Shown: piece by piece, positions 24,658 through 32,906 of the stretch
How the letters are laid out: each line of letters opens with the position of its first letter
Numbering within the stretch: position 1 is the stretch's first letter
From: Lutibacter sp.
Lineage (GTDB): Bacteria > Bacteroidota > Bacteroidia > Flavobacteriales > Flavobacteriaceae
DNA length: 64,000 nt
Direction of reading: 5' to 3'
Assembly (NCBI GenBank): GCA_030683995.1
Contig: JAUXPH010000015.1
Span: 1-64,000, forward strand
The notes under the pieces: model-generated
The model's database searches: none
Told to the model about the DNA's origin: nothing
What the model saw: the letters and a program-made list of their open reading frames with translations, nothing else
Position numbers and translations under genes: made by a program

Positions 24658-25524
24658 TTAAAAAGAACATTTCACCATCCGGTCAACACCATAAATGTCT
24701 TTTTTAAGTTCAATATTCTTAAAACCTTTTGTTTTTAACAAATCAACAGTTTCCATCCCTAAATATTGATTGATTTCAAAATACAAAACGCCATTTTTCG
24801 TCAGGTGATTCTTGGCCAGTTCGGTGATTTTATCGTAAAATAAGAGCGGATTTTCATTTTCCACAAACAAGGCAATATGCGGTTCGTTGGACAGCACGTT
24901 TTGTTGCATTAAATCTTTTTCCGATTCGCGAACATAAGGCGGATTGCTTACAATAACATCAAAATCACCTTCTAATTTCTCAAGTGTTAAAATATCGGCC
25001 TGTATAAAATCAATGGTCACCTGGTTAAATTCAGCATTGTTTTTGGCAACATTTAAAGCTTCCTCAGAAATATCTAACGCAGAAACTTGTGCATTCGGCA
25101 AGTTTTTGGCCAAGGAAATAGCAATGCATCCACTTCCTGTACCAATATCCAATATTTTAAGAGATTCGCTTTTTTTGTGATCCTGCCTGCCGATAGGCAG
25201 GCTTTGAACAATCCATTCCGCCAATTCTTCTGTTTCAGGCCTTGGAATCAGCACATTTTTATCGACTTTAAACATGAGTCCGTAAAATGCGGTTTCCCCA
25301 ACAATGTATTGAACGGGAATCTGATTTTTTAATTTCAATAAGGCATTTTCCATAAAATACAAATCGTCACGATCCAATTCAAAATTGTGCTCCAGCGCCA
25401 ATTGAATCCGCGATAAATGCAACTTAAATTCAATCAAAATATTGAAAAAAGATTGAATTTCCGTTTCCGGATAGTCGTTGGAAAGTTCTAAAAAGAAATG
25501 ATGTTTAAATTCCTGAATCAGCAT
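24658..25524 (-). CDS. prmC: Peptide chain release factor N5-glutamine methyltransferase PrmC
   Basis: PrmC methylates the glutamine of the GGQ motif in release factors, raising termination efficiency. The AdoMet site ILDIGTGSGCIAISLAK and the catalytic loop IVSNPPYVRESE are clear. I place the start at ATG 25524 (MLIQEFKHHF), which overlaps the acetyltransferase stop as TAATG; the longer frame from 25545 would overlap that gene by 22 bp. An unusual insertion SLPIGRQDHKK between the N-terminal domain and the AdoMet motif is encoded by a GC-rich hairpin (25185-25202). Confidence 0.95.
   Translation of the reverse strand: MLIQEFKHHFFLELSNDYPETEIQSFFNILIEFKLHLSRIQLALEHNFELDRDDLYFMENALLKLKNQIPVQYIVGETAFYGLMFKVDKNVLIPRPETEELAEWIVQSLPIGRQDHKKSESLKILDIGTGSGCIAISLAKNLPNAQVSALDISEEALNVAKNNAEFNQVTIDFIQADILTLEKLEGDFDVIVSNPPYVRESEKDLMQQNVLSNEPHIALFVENENPLLFYDKITELAKNHLTKNGVLYFEINQYLGMETVDLLKTKGFKNIELKKDIYGVDRMVKCSF
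25185..25202. repeat. GC-rich palindromic element inside prmC
   Basis: Perfect 7-bp arms GCCTGCC and GGCAGGC around a GATA loop, strikingly GC-rich for this AT-rich region. It is translated in frame as part of LPIGRQ, an insertion in PrmC. It resembles dispersed REP-like palindromes seen in Bacteroidota genomes. Confidence 0.7.
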
Positions 25525-26015
25525 TACAATTCTTTTAACATCCATAAATTGCAGGAATAATGTCCGGTATCGCCCATTGGTGCATCCAAATCATTAAAAC
25601 CCACTTTACGGTACAATTTTCGGGCATCTTCCATATAAGGCAAGGTTTCCAAATAACACTGTTCAAAACCAAACGCTTTCGCTTTTTGCAAACAGGTTTC
25701 CATCATCTTGCTTCCCAAACCAATGCCTCGGGCTTCGGGCAAAAAATACATTTTTTGCAATTCGCAAACATTTCCTTCATAATTATCCAATTGTTTGATG
25801 CCCGCACCGCCAAAAATTTCGCCTTCTTTTTCAATCACATAATAAATGGCTTTTTCTGTGTCATAAGCTTCATACAATGTGTCCAAAATTTTATCGGCAT
25901 AAGCGGTACCCACTTTGGGAACGCCGAATTCAATCAAAATTTTACGGATTACTTTCGCTATTTTCTTATTGTCATCAGGTTGAATTTCTCTGATTTTAAA
26001 GTTGTTGGGAGTCAT
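25524..26015 (-). CDS. GNAT family N-acetyltransferase
   Basis: A 163-residue GCN5-related acetyltransferase. The acetyl-CoA binding motif is LPEARGIGLGSKMMETCLQK in the middle (about 98-117), preceded by the strand CELQKMYF and followed by YLETLPYMEDARKLYRKVGF, the normal motif order. Substrate cannot be predicted. It is the first gene of a two-gene unit with prmC and is divergent from ribD, which begins 22 bp away. Confidence 0.9.
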   Translation of the reverse strand: MTPNNFKIREIQPDDNKKIAKVIRKILIEFGVPKVGTAYADKILDTLYEAYDTEKAIYYVIEKEGEIFGGAGIKQLDNYEGNVCELQKMYFLPEARGIGLGSKMMETCLQKAKAFGFEQCYLETLPYMEDARKLYRKVGFNDLDAPMGDTGHYSCNLWMLKEL

Positions 26016-26025
26016 TTTAATGTGT

Positions 26026-26033
26026 TATTTTTG
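26026..26033 (+). promoter_or_regulatory. -7 box of ribD, leaderless start
   Basis: TATTTTTG ends 4 nt before the GTG start proposed at 26038, the same spacing as at bamD, trmD and murQ. Confidence 0.5.
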
Positions 26034-26037
26034 TGTG

Positions 26038-27087
26038 GTGAATATACACGAAAAATATATAAAACGCTGCATTGAACTTGCGAAAAATGGCTTGGGTTTT
26101 ACCTATCCAAATCCGCTGGTTGGCAGTGTCATTGTTTTTAACGGTAAAATAATTGGCGAAGGTTGGCATCAAAAAGCTGGCGAACCGCACGCCGAAGTAA
26201 ATGCCATAAATTCGGTTAAGAACAAATCATTATTGAAAAATGCCACCATTTATGTGAATCTAGAGCCTTGTTCCCATTACGGAAAAACCCCGCCTTGCGC
26301 GAATTTAATCGTGGAAAACGGCATTAAAAAAGTGGTGATTGGCAGTGTGGATGCGAACAGTAAGGTAAGCGGAAAAGGGATTTTGCATTTGGAAAATAAC
26401 AACTGTGACGTCATTGTTGGTGTTTTGGAAAATGAATGTTTAAATTTAAACAAACGATTTTTCACCTTTCACAACAAAAAAAGACCGTTTATCGTCTTAA
26501 AATGGGCAGAAACACAAGCCGGATTCATAGATAAATTACGTGATTCAACTTCGGAAAAATCGCCAAACTGGATTTCAAACACCAATTCTCAACAATTGGT
26601 TCATAAAATGCGCGCTGAAGAACAGGCAATTTTGGTGGGCACAAATACGGCCTTGAATGACAATCCGAAATTAAACGCCAGAAATTGGTTTGGATTGGAT
26701 CCGGTTCGGATTGTGTTGGACAAATCATTAAGAATTCCTTCTCATTATCATTTGTTGGACGGAAGCGCAAAAACGATTGTTTTCACTGAAAAAACACCTG
26801 ATAAAAGTGTAAACGAAAACATTCATTTTGAACAAATAAATTTCAGTAAAAAACTTGGGGAACAAATTTGTGCCGTTTTATACCATCACGAAATTCAATC
26901 CGTAATCATTGAAGGCGGTGCACAAACGCTTCAAACTTTTATTGATGAAAATTTATGGGATGAAGCTTATGTTTTTGTCGGAAACAAAAAATTTGAAAAC
27001 GGACTCAAAGCACCTGAACTAAAAAAAGTGCCAAAAGAAATTCAGAAAATTTCAGATGACGCTTTAAAAATTTATGTGAATTATTAA
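26038..27087 (+). CDS. ribD: Bifunctional riboflavin biosynthesis protein RibD
   Basis: RibD deaminates and then reduces the pyrimidine intermediate of riboflavin synthesis. The N-terminal deaminase domain has the zinc site His51, Glu53 (HAEVNAI), Cys78 and Cys87 (EPCSHYGKTPPC); the reductase domain fills about 145-349. I chose GTG 26038, giving MNIHEKYIKRC as in homologues; an ATG at 26002 would overlap the divergent acetyltransferase, and ATG 26020 adds a cysteine-rich leader. Its stop abuts that of the convergent asparaginase gene. Confidence 0.93.
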   Translation: MNIHEKYIKRCIELAKNGLGFTYPNPLVGSVIVFNGKIIGEGWHQKAGEPHAEVNAINSVKNKSLLKNATIYVNLEPCSHYGKTPPCANLIVENGIKKVVIGSVDANSKVSGKGILHLENNNCDVIVGVLENECLNLNKRFFTFHNKKRPFIVLKWAETQAGFIDKLRDSTSEKSPNWISNTNSQQLVHKMRAEEQAILVGTNTALNDNPKLNARNWFGLDPVRIVLDKSLRIPSHYHLLDGSAKTIVFTEKTPDKSVNENIHFEQINFSKKLGEQICAVLYHHEIQSVIIEGGAQTLQTFIDENLWDEAYVFVGNKKFENGLKAPELKKVPKEIQKISDDALKIYVNY

Positions 27088-28140
27088 TTATTCGGGTTTC
27101 TCAAACATTTCAATTTTGGTTTCTCCGCTCGATTTTTTAAATCCCCTGAACATCCCTGTTGAGTTAAAATCCCAGTGAACATCACCGTTTTTATCCAATA
27201 AAATGATGCCTCCTTCGCCGCCAAGTGGGCCAATTTGGTTAAAAAGCACTTCATTTAAAGCTTCTTTCGGACTTAAATTTTTGTACTTTATCAAGCTTGA
27301 AACTTCATGGCCCGCAACCGTTCTCATAAAATATTCGCCGGTTCCCGTGCAAGAAATGCCGCAAGTTAAATTGTTCGCATAAGTTCCGGCACCAATAATT
27401 GGGACATCGCCAATTCTTCCATATTTTTTATTGGTCATTCCTCCGGTAGAAGTTCCTGCAGCAATATTTCCGTTTTTATCGATCGCAACAGCGCCCACAG
27501 TGCCAAATTTATGGTCGTCAATCAATTCGTTTTTAATCAAATAGGCCGTATGGTCCAATTGTGTTTTTTCCTGTCCCTGAATCTCGCGCAATTGATTTAA
27601 TCTTTTTTCGGTAAAAAAGTAGGAGCTGTCCACCATTTCAATGCCGAATTTTTTGGCCATAATTTCTGCGCCTTTTCCCGAAAGCATCACGTGTTCGGAA
27701 CTGTCCATCACCAAGCGAGCGGCTAAAATCGGATTTTTAATATGATTTACGCCTGCAACTGCTCCGGCATTTAAGTTTTGCCCGTCCATAATCGCAGCAT
27801 CCATCTCCTGATTTCCCTCACTGTTATATACCGAACCTTTCCCGGCATTAAATAAAGGAGAATCTTCCATCACATTAATGGCCGCTTGCACGGCATCCAG
27901 TGAAATTCCGCCTTTTTCTAGAATAGCGTAACCGGCATCAAGGGCTTCCTGCAATTTTTGCGCATAAGCATCCTGTTGTTCCTGGGTAAAATATTCCCTT
28001 TTAATTCCTCCGGCACCTCCATGGATAACTATGGCGAATGAATTTGGTTCCCGCACCGTTTCAGTTTCTTTTTTGGCAGGTTCAATGTCGCACGACATTA
28101 AAACGATTGTAGTAAGCAATAGTGTTGCAATTTTTCTCAT
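27088..28140 (-). CDS. Isoaspartyl peptidase / L-asparaginase lipoprotein
   Basis: A 350-residue Ntn-hydrolase of the plant-type asparaginase family. These precursors cleave themselves before a threonine that becomes the nucleophile, here Thr214 in KFGTVGAVAIDKNG. Further motifs are HGGAGGIKREY, NAGKGSVYNSEG and STGGMTNKKYGRIGD. A lipobox ends at Cys17 (IVLMSC), so the enzyme is exported and lipid-anchored. It would remove isoaspartyl residues from peptides or hydrolyse asparagine outside the cytoplasm. A -7 box (TATATTTG, 28160-28167, minus strand) lies 19 bp upstream. Confidence 0.93.
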   Translation of the reverse strand: MRKIATLLLTTIVLMSCDIEPAKKETETVREPNSFAIVIHGGAGGIKREYFTQEQQDAYAQKLQEALDAGYAILEKGGISLDAVQAAINVMEDSPLFNAGKGSVYNSEGNQEMDAAIMDGQNLNAGAVAGVNHIKNPILAARLVMDSSEHVMLSGKGAEIMAKKFGIEMVDSSYFFTEKRLNQLREIQGQEKTQLDHTAYLIKNELIDDHKFGTVGAVAIDKNGNIAAGTSTGGMTNKKYGRIGDVPIIGAGTYANNLTCGISCTGTGEYFMRTVAGHEVSSLIKYKNLSPKEALNEVLFNQIGPLGGEGGIILLDKNGDVHWDFNSTGMFRGFKKSSGETKIEMFEKPE

Positions 28141-28204
28141 AGTACTTTATATTGTTTTTCAAATATATTAAAATTAAAACGGAAAATTAAGCATTTGCTT
28201 TTGA

Positions 28205-28212
28205 TATATTTG
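28205..28212 (+). promoter_or_regulatory. -7 box of IMPACT-family gene
   Basis: TATATTTG, which would start transcription near 28218, just before the first in-frame ATT codons of the downstream gene. Confidence 0.5.
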
Positions 28213-28225
28213 TGCTTTAAATATC

Positions 28226-28846
28226 ATTGTTATTTCTGAAAACGATACATATAAAACCATTGAAACAGCCCAAGGAGATGCGCTTTTTAAAGAGAAAGGC
28301 AGCAAATTTATTGGCTATGTTTTTCCCATAGAAAACGAAGATGAAGTTAAAATTCACCTCTTAGAATTAAAGAAAAAACACCACGCCGCACGGCATTGGT
28401 GTTATGCCTGGCAAATGGGCGTTGCAGACAAAAGCTATCGGGTGAATGATGACGGCGAACCAAATAATTCGGCAGGAAATCCCATTTATGGACAAATTTT
28501 ATCAAAAGACCTTACCTATGTGTTGGTGGTGGTTGTTCGATATTTTGGCGGAACCAAATTGGGCGTTGGCGGACTCATAAATGCTTATAAAACAACGGCA
28601 AAATTAATTTTGGATGAAGCGGTTATCGTCGAAAAGACGGTCAATATTTCTTTTCAGCTGACTTTTGAATATGTTGATATAGATAAAGTGATGCGAATAA
28701 TAAAAGAAAATGATCTTGAAATTTTGGAACAAAAAATGAATTTGGATTGTTCTTTTTTAATTTCGGCCAGAAAAAAAAATGCGGCAAAAATTGTTCAATT
28801 GTTTAATGATTTGCGCTGCCTTAAAATTCGGGAAATCAAGCACTGA
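28226..28846 (+). CDS. IMPACT (YigZ) family protein with no ATG at its natural start
   Basis: The reading frame is open from 28205 and encodes a full IMPACT-family protein of about 206 residues. The N-terminal domain begins NDTYKTIETAQGDALFKEKG and runs through HHAARHWCYAWQMGV to the DDGEPNNSAGNPI and YFGGTKLGVGGL motifs. The first ATG (28415) falls after about 60 residues of conserved domain, so it cannot be the true start. No ATG, GTG or TTG occurs in frame before it; ATT codons at 28226 and 28232 are the best candidates. YigZ proteins are linked to translation control, function uncertain. It overlaps the convergent thioesterase by 11 bp. Confidence 0.8.
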   Translation: MVISENDTYKTIETAQGDALFKEKGSKFIGYVFPIENEDEVKIHLLELKKKHHAARHWCYAWQMGVADKSYRVNDDGEPNNSAGNPIYGQILSKDLTYVLVVVVRYFGGTKLGVGGLINAYKTTAKLILDEAVIVEKTVNISFQLTFEYVDIDKVMRIIKENDLEILEQKMNLDCSFLISARKKNAAKIVQLFNDLRCLKIREIKH

Positions 28847-29243
28847 TCTCACGCAATTTTTCTAACACATATTCTGGAGCTCGGGTTGGTTTGTTGGTTT
28901 TCATATTTACAAAAACCAAAGTGGTTTTTGCCGTTGTCAACAATTCGCCTTCTTCATTGTATACTTCATAGGAAAATTCAATCTTTGCGGACGGAAGTTT
29001 GGGTAATATCGTTTTTAAGGTAAGTAAATCATCATATTTTGCAGGCTTTAAATAGTTTATGTTTAAATTCATCACGGGCAGCATAATACCATCTTCTTCC
29101 ATTTTTTTATAGGTGATTCCCAGTTTTCGAAGCCATTCCGTACGGCCCATTTCAAAGTATTGGGCATAGTTTCCATAGTAAACAAAACCCATCTGGTCTG
29201 TCTCGCCATAGCGCACCCTAAATTGAATTTTGTCTGATTTCAT
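28836..29243 (-). CDS. Acyl-CoA thioesterase, 4HBT/YbgC type
   Basis: A 135-residue hotdog-fold thioesterase. The signature RYGETDQMGFVYYGNYAQYF places the catalytic Asp at residue 16, as in 4-hydroxybenzoyl-CoA thioesterase and YbgC. Such enzymes hydrolyse short or medium acyl-CoAs; in some bacteria they associate with the envelope Tol-Pal system, but no tol genes are nearby. It is transcribed alone, head to head with dnaA and convergent with the IMPACT gene. Confidence 0.92.
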   Translation of the reverse strand: MKSDKIQFRVRYGETDQMGFVYYGNYAQYFEMGRTEWLRKLGITYKKMEEDGIMLPVMNLNINYLKPAKYDDLLTLKTILPKLPSAKIEFSYEVYNEEGELLTTAKTTLVFVNMKTNKPTRAPEYVLEKLREISA

Positions 29244-29321
29244 TTTTTTTATTTTACGACCTTCATAATACGGAAAAAAAAAATAAGAATCAATAGCGAT
29301 TTTATTTTTTTATGCTAAAAT

Positions 29322-29330
29322 TTATTCACA
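29322..29330 (+). promoter_or_regulatory. Single DnaA box upstream of dnaA
   Basis: TTATTCACA fits the DnaA box TTATNCACA. It sits 84 bp before dnaA and could mediate autoregulation. No cluster of boxes or AT-rich unwinding array was found, so this is not evidence for an origin. Confidence 0.45.
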
Positions 29331-29413
29331 TTTTTGTAAAGCCAAAAATAGCTTAAAGTTTGCTTTAAGTTAATCAACTAGTTTATAACTTTTATAATTG
29401 CGTTTAATAAAAA

Positions 29414-30841
29414 ATGAGTAAAACTGCATCATCAGTTTGGGAAGAGTGTCTGTCTTTCATTCAGGACAACATTAAACCACAAGCTTTCAAAACTTGGTTT
29501 GAGCCAATCAAACCTGTAAAATTATCTGGTGAAGCACTTACTATTCAGGTACCCAGCAAATTTTTTTATGAGTGGCTGGAAGAGCACTACATTAAGTTAT
29601 TAAGAGTGGCTTTGGTAAAACAATTGGGGGAAGATGCCAAACTGATTTATGATGTTCGAATGGAGAACAATTACAGCAGCAACAACCAGCATACCGTAAA
29701 AATTCCAAGTTCCAACAGAAATCCGATGGTTCCGCAAGGAGTTTCATTTCCATTAGATGTTAATAAGCGTGAATTAAAAAATCCGTTTATCATTCCGGGG
29801 ATTCAAAAAGTTAAAATTGAATCACAGTTAAATCCAAATTACAATTTCGAAAATTTTATTGAAGGGGATTCAAACAGGCTGGCACGTTCAGCAAGTATGG
29901 CTGTTTCCAATAAACCTGGAGGAACTTCTTTTAATCCGTTGCTGATTTACGGCGGTGTTGGTTTGGGCAAAACCCATTTGGCTCACGCCATTGGTGTTGA
30001 AATTAAAGACAAATATCCTGATAAAATTGTGCTGTATATTTCTTCCGAGAAATTTACCCAGCAATATATAGATTCCGTAAAAGGAAATTCAAGAAATGAT
30101 TTTATTCATTTCTACCAAATGATTGATGTTTTATTGATTGATGACGTTCAGTTTTTATCGGGTAAAACAGGAACCCAAGATGTGTTTTTCCATATTTTTA
30201 ACCATTTGCATCAAAATGGAAAACAGGTCATATTAACGTCTGATAAAGCTCCGGTTGATATGCAGGATATTGAACAGCGCTTGCTTTCTCGTTTTAAATG
30301 GGGATTGTCTGCCGAACTTCAGGCACCGGATTATGAAACACGTGTTCTCATTTTACAAAATAAATTGTACAGAGACGGGGTAGAAATGCCGTTTGAAATT
30401 GTAGAATATATCGCAAAAAACATAAAATCAAATGTAAGGGAATTGGAAGGTGTTTTAATTTCTCTCATCGCACAAGCATCATTTAACCGAAAGGAATTTA
30501 CCTTAGCTTTAACAAAACAAATTGTCGATAAATTTGTTAAAAACACCAAACGAGAAGTTTCCATTGAGTATATTCAAAAAATTGTTTCCAACTATTTTGA
30601 ATTGGATGTGGCCACTTTGCAATCAAAAACACGCAAGCGTCACATCGTTCAAGCACGCCAATTGGCGATGTATTTTGCAAAGAGAATGACAAAAGCTTCA
30701 TTGGCCAGCATAGGTTCCCAAATAGGAAAAAGAGATCACGCCACCGTACTTCACGCTTGTAAAACTGTTGATAACTTGACAGAAACCGACAAGCAATTTA
30801 GAAAGTATGTGGATGATATCACCAAAAAACTTACTTTTTAA
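29414..30841 (+). CDS. dnaA: Chromosomal replication initiator DnaA
   Basis: DnaA binds origin boxes and opens the duplex to start replication. The 475-residue protein shows domain I at the N-terminus (VWEECLSFIQDNIKPQAFKT), the AAA+ Walker A GGVGLGKTHLAHAIG (about 179-193), Walker B LLIDDVQFL, the SNVRELEGVL sensor helix, and the domain IV signature IGKRDHATVLHACKTV at about residue 440. Length is normal. It is followed after 9 bp by a tyrosine phosphatase gene and then a methyltransferase gene. Confidence 0.98.
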   Translation: MSKTASSVWEECLSFIQDNIKPQAFKTWFEPIKPVKLSGEALTIQVPSKFFYEWLEEHYIKLLRVALVKQLGEDAKLIYDVRMENNYSSNNQHTVKIPSSNRNPMVPQGVSFPLDVNKRELKNPFIIPGIQKVKIESQLNPNYNFENFIEGDSNRLARSASMAVSNKPGGTSFNPLLIYGGVGLGKTHLAHAIGVEIKDKYPDKIVLYISSEKFTQQYIDSVKGNSRNDFIHFYQMIDVLLIDDVQFLSGKTGTQDVFFHIFNHLHQNGKQVILTSDKAPVDMQDIEQRLLSRFKWGLSAELQAPDYETRVLILQNKLYRDGVEMPFEIVEYIAKNIKSNVRELEGVLISLIAQASFNRKEFTLALTKQIVDKFVKNTKREVSIEYIQKIVSNYFELDVATLQSKTRKRHIVQARQLAMYFAKRMTKASLASIGSQIGKRDHATVLHACKTVDNLTETDKQFRKYVDDITKKLTF

Positions 30842-30850
30842 CACGCCGAA

Positions 30851-31315
30851 ATGACTAAAATATTGATGGTCTGTCTCGGCAATATATGCCGATCGCCTTT
30901 GGCAGAAGGAATTTTAAAATCCAAACTTTTTAGGGCTAATGTCATTATTGATTCTGCCGGAACGGGTGCTTATCATATTGGTGAAAATCCCGACAATCGT
31001 TCCATAGCCATCGCAAAAATAAACGGTATTGACATCACCAACCAACGCGCCAGAAAATTTTTGGTGGAAGATTTTGATGAATTTGACCATATTTATGTAA
31101 TGGACCATGAAAATTACCGAGATGTCACTGCAATCGCGAGGAATAAGGAAGACATTGCGAAGGTGAAAATGATTTTGAATGAAGTGTTTCCGACCGAAAA
31201 TTTGGATGTTCCCGATCCTTATTTAGGAGGAGATTACGGATTTAAAAATGTATATAGGATGCTGGATGAAGCTTGCGATATCATTGCAAAAAAAATAAAT
31301 CTGGATGGATCATAA
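30851..31315 (+). CDS. Low-molecular-weight protein-tyrosine phosphatase
   Basis: A 154-residue phosphatase with the P-loop CLGNICR (Cys8 to Arg14) followed by SPLAEGIL, and the general-acid aspartate in VPDPYLGG near residue 121. These enzymes dephosphorylate tyrosine kinases or other proteins; in many bacteria they act in polysaccharide export, but no cognate kinase lies here. It overlaps the following methyltransferase gene by 11 bp and so is probably co-translated with it. Confidence 0.94.
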   Translation: MTKILMVCLGNICRSPLAEGILKSKLFRANVIIDSAGTGAYHIGENPDNRSIAIAKINGIDITNQRARKFLVEDFDEFDHIYVMDHENYRDVTAIARNKEDIAKVKMILNEVFPTENLDVPDPYLGGDYGFKNVYRMLDEACDIIAKKINLDGS

Positions 31316-32021
31316 AAAGGGTTTTTTATACTTGCTTCCAACAACTTTAGGCGACAATGAGCCTATGGAAGTGCTTCCCGTGTTGGTCAAAGAAATGATA
31401 GAAAAACTCGATTATTTTATTGTTGAAAACGAAAAAACAGCCCGTAAATTTATAAAACGTATTGCTCCGGGAAAATCACAGCCTTCATTGACCCTTTTTA
31501 GCTTGGATAAATATGCCGATAAACTGGAAGTTAGCACGTATTTGGATGTTTGTGCAAAAGGCATTTCGGTGGGGTTACTTTCTGAAGCCGGCGTTCCTGC
31601 AATTGCCGATCCGGGCGCAGAAATTGTTAATTTGGCGCATCAAAAAAACATTAGGGTAATTCCTTTGGTTGGCCCGTCTTCCATCATTTTAGCGATGATG
31701 GCTTCAGGTTTTAACGGCCAGAATTTTGCCTTTAACGGTTATTTGCCCATTGATGCTTCCGAAAGAAAAGAAGCTATTAAAAGTTTGGAAAAATTGTCGA
31801 AAGATAAAAACCAGTCGCAAATTTTTATTGAAACGCCGTATCGGAATGAAAAATTATTCATCGATTTAAAAAGCTCTTTAAATCCATCAACAAAACTATG
31901 TGTGGCTTGTGATATTACTTTAACGGGAGAATACATTAAAACCTTGGATATTAAAGACTGGAAAAACGAACATCCTGATTTGCAGAAAAGACCCACCATC
32001 TTTATAATTCATAAAGAATAA
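31305..32021 (+). CDS. SAM-dependent tetrapyrrole-methylase-fold methyltransferase (RsmI-like)
   Basis: A 238-residue protein of the family that includes RsmI, the 16S rRNA C1402 2'-O-methyltransferase. It shows FLYLLPTTLGDNEPMEVLP, the middle motif LLSEAGVPAIADPGAEIV and the GPSSIILAMMASGFNGQNF segment. It is shorter than RsmI, and Bacteroidota usually carry both this protein and a true RsmI, so the target may differ. It ends at a strong bidirectional terminator. Confidence 0.88.
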   Translation: MDHKKGFLYLLPTTLGDNEPMEVLPVLVKEMIEKLDYFIVENEKTARKFIKRIAPGKSQPSLTLFSLDKYADKLEVSTYLDVCAKGISVGLLSEAGVPAIADPGAEIVNLAHQKNIRVIPLVGPSSIILAMMASGFNGQNFAFNGYLPIDASERKEAIKSLEKLSKDKNQSQIFIETPYRNEKLFIDLKSSLNPSTKLCVACDITLTGEYIKTLDIKDWKNEHPDLQKRPTIFIIHKE

Positions 32022-32055
32022 AAAAGGCCTGAATTTTACAATTCAGGCCTTTTTT
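32021..32055. terminator. Bidirectional terminator
   Basis: Arms AAAAAGGCCTGAATT and AATTCAGGCCTTTTT form a perfect 15-bp stem around TTAC. It ends the dnaA-side transcript and the convergent lysozyme-like gene. Confidence 0.9.
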
Positions 32056-32077
32056 ATAATCTTTAAAATGTATTGGA

Positions 32078-32701
32078 TTACATTACCTTAGGATTTTTAT
32101 CCGCTTCGATAATTGAAGTGTCATAACCTCCAAATTTTTTCAGGTAATGTTGCATTGAAGAGCCAAAAGCATCCGTAAATTTGTGTTTGCCGTTGGTTCT
32201 CAAATATTCTTTGATGTTTCCTGTTCCAGCCAAATGCGCGGCGGCCAAGATGCCTGACTCCGTAATTTCTATACCGTTAATTTTTTTACCAACCTTTTTT
32301 TCAATCTCCTTTCTTAAAATCCACTTGTTTAGGGAACACAATGCCATAAATGCATCTTCCTGTAATTCAGTGTTTTCTAAGAAATGTTCTTTGTCATGAA
32401 TGTTAAATCTCTTCAAGGTCGACTCTCCAAATTGATATTTACCCAAGTATCCAAAGGAACTGACAATGTCATATCTTCCGCCAGATTCTCTAAAAGCCAA
32501 AGCTTCTTTAAATCCATTGAATGATTTGCCCACAAAAGGAATGTTGCTTTTTATGATTGGGGAAACCTCTTTTTCGGTCGGGACCAGTGCGATTTCGGTG
32601 GTGGAATTATTGGTGCTGCTAACGACTTTTTTATCTTTTGTAAAACTTGATATAAAAACGCCTATGGTCAGTAAAATTGTAAAAAATATTGTTTTTTTCA
32701 T
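32078..32701 (-). CDS. Exported lysozyme-like (transglycosylase) protein
   Basis: A 207-residue exported protein with an N-terminal signal or anchor (about 1-20) and a lysozyme-like domain. The segment KEALAFRESGGRYDIVSSFG (65-84) has the Glu of the ESGG motif expected for a goose-type or SLT lysozyme fold, followed by YLGKYQFGESTLKR and a later AAHLAGTGN loop. Similar proteins in Flavobacteria are annotated as peptidoglycan-binding or LysM proteins; I see no LysM repeat. Probable role in cell-wall remodelling. Neighbouring mltG is also a transglycosylase. Confidence 0.7.
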   Translation of the reverse strand: MKKTIFFTILLTIGVFISSFTKDKKVVSSTNNSTTEIALVPTEKEVSPIIKSNIPFVGKSFNGFKEALAFRESGGRYDIVSSFGYLGKYQFGESTLKRFNIHDKEHFLENTELQEDAFMALCSLNKWILRKEIEKKVGKKINGIEITESGILAAAHLAGTGNIKEYLRTNGKHKFTDAFGSSMQHYLKKFGGYDTSIIEADKNPKVM

Positions 32702-32906
32702 AATTTAATGGTGTTTGGCCTATTAAATTTCTGGGACAAATGTACAACTTATTTTTTAAACAGCAGAAAAAACGCAAAAAGGCCTTTTCTTTTAATAAAA
32801 ATTTAACAAAAATTACTATTTGTTGCATTAAAATTAAAAATATAAAACCTTACTAAAAAGCTTGGTTTAACTGGGCAAACCAGTCCTTTGAGAAATAATA
32901 AAAAAA

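Noticed and set aside
29281-29413. Possible replication origin upstream of dnaA
   Set aside because: Only one DnaA box (29322-29330) was found and no repeats suitable for unwinding; nearby dnaN or gidA genes are also absent.
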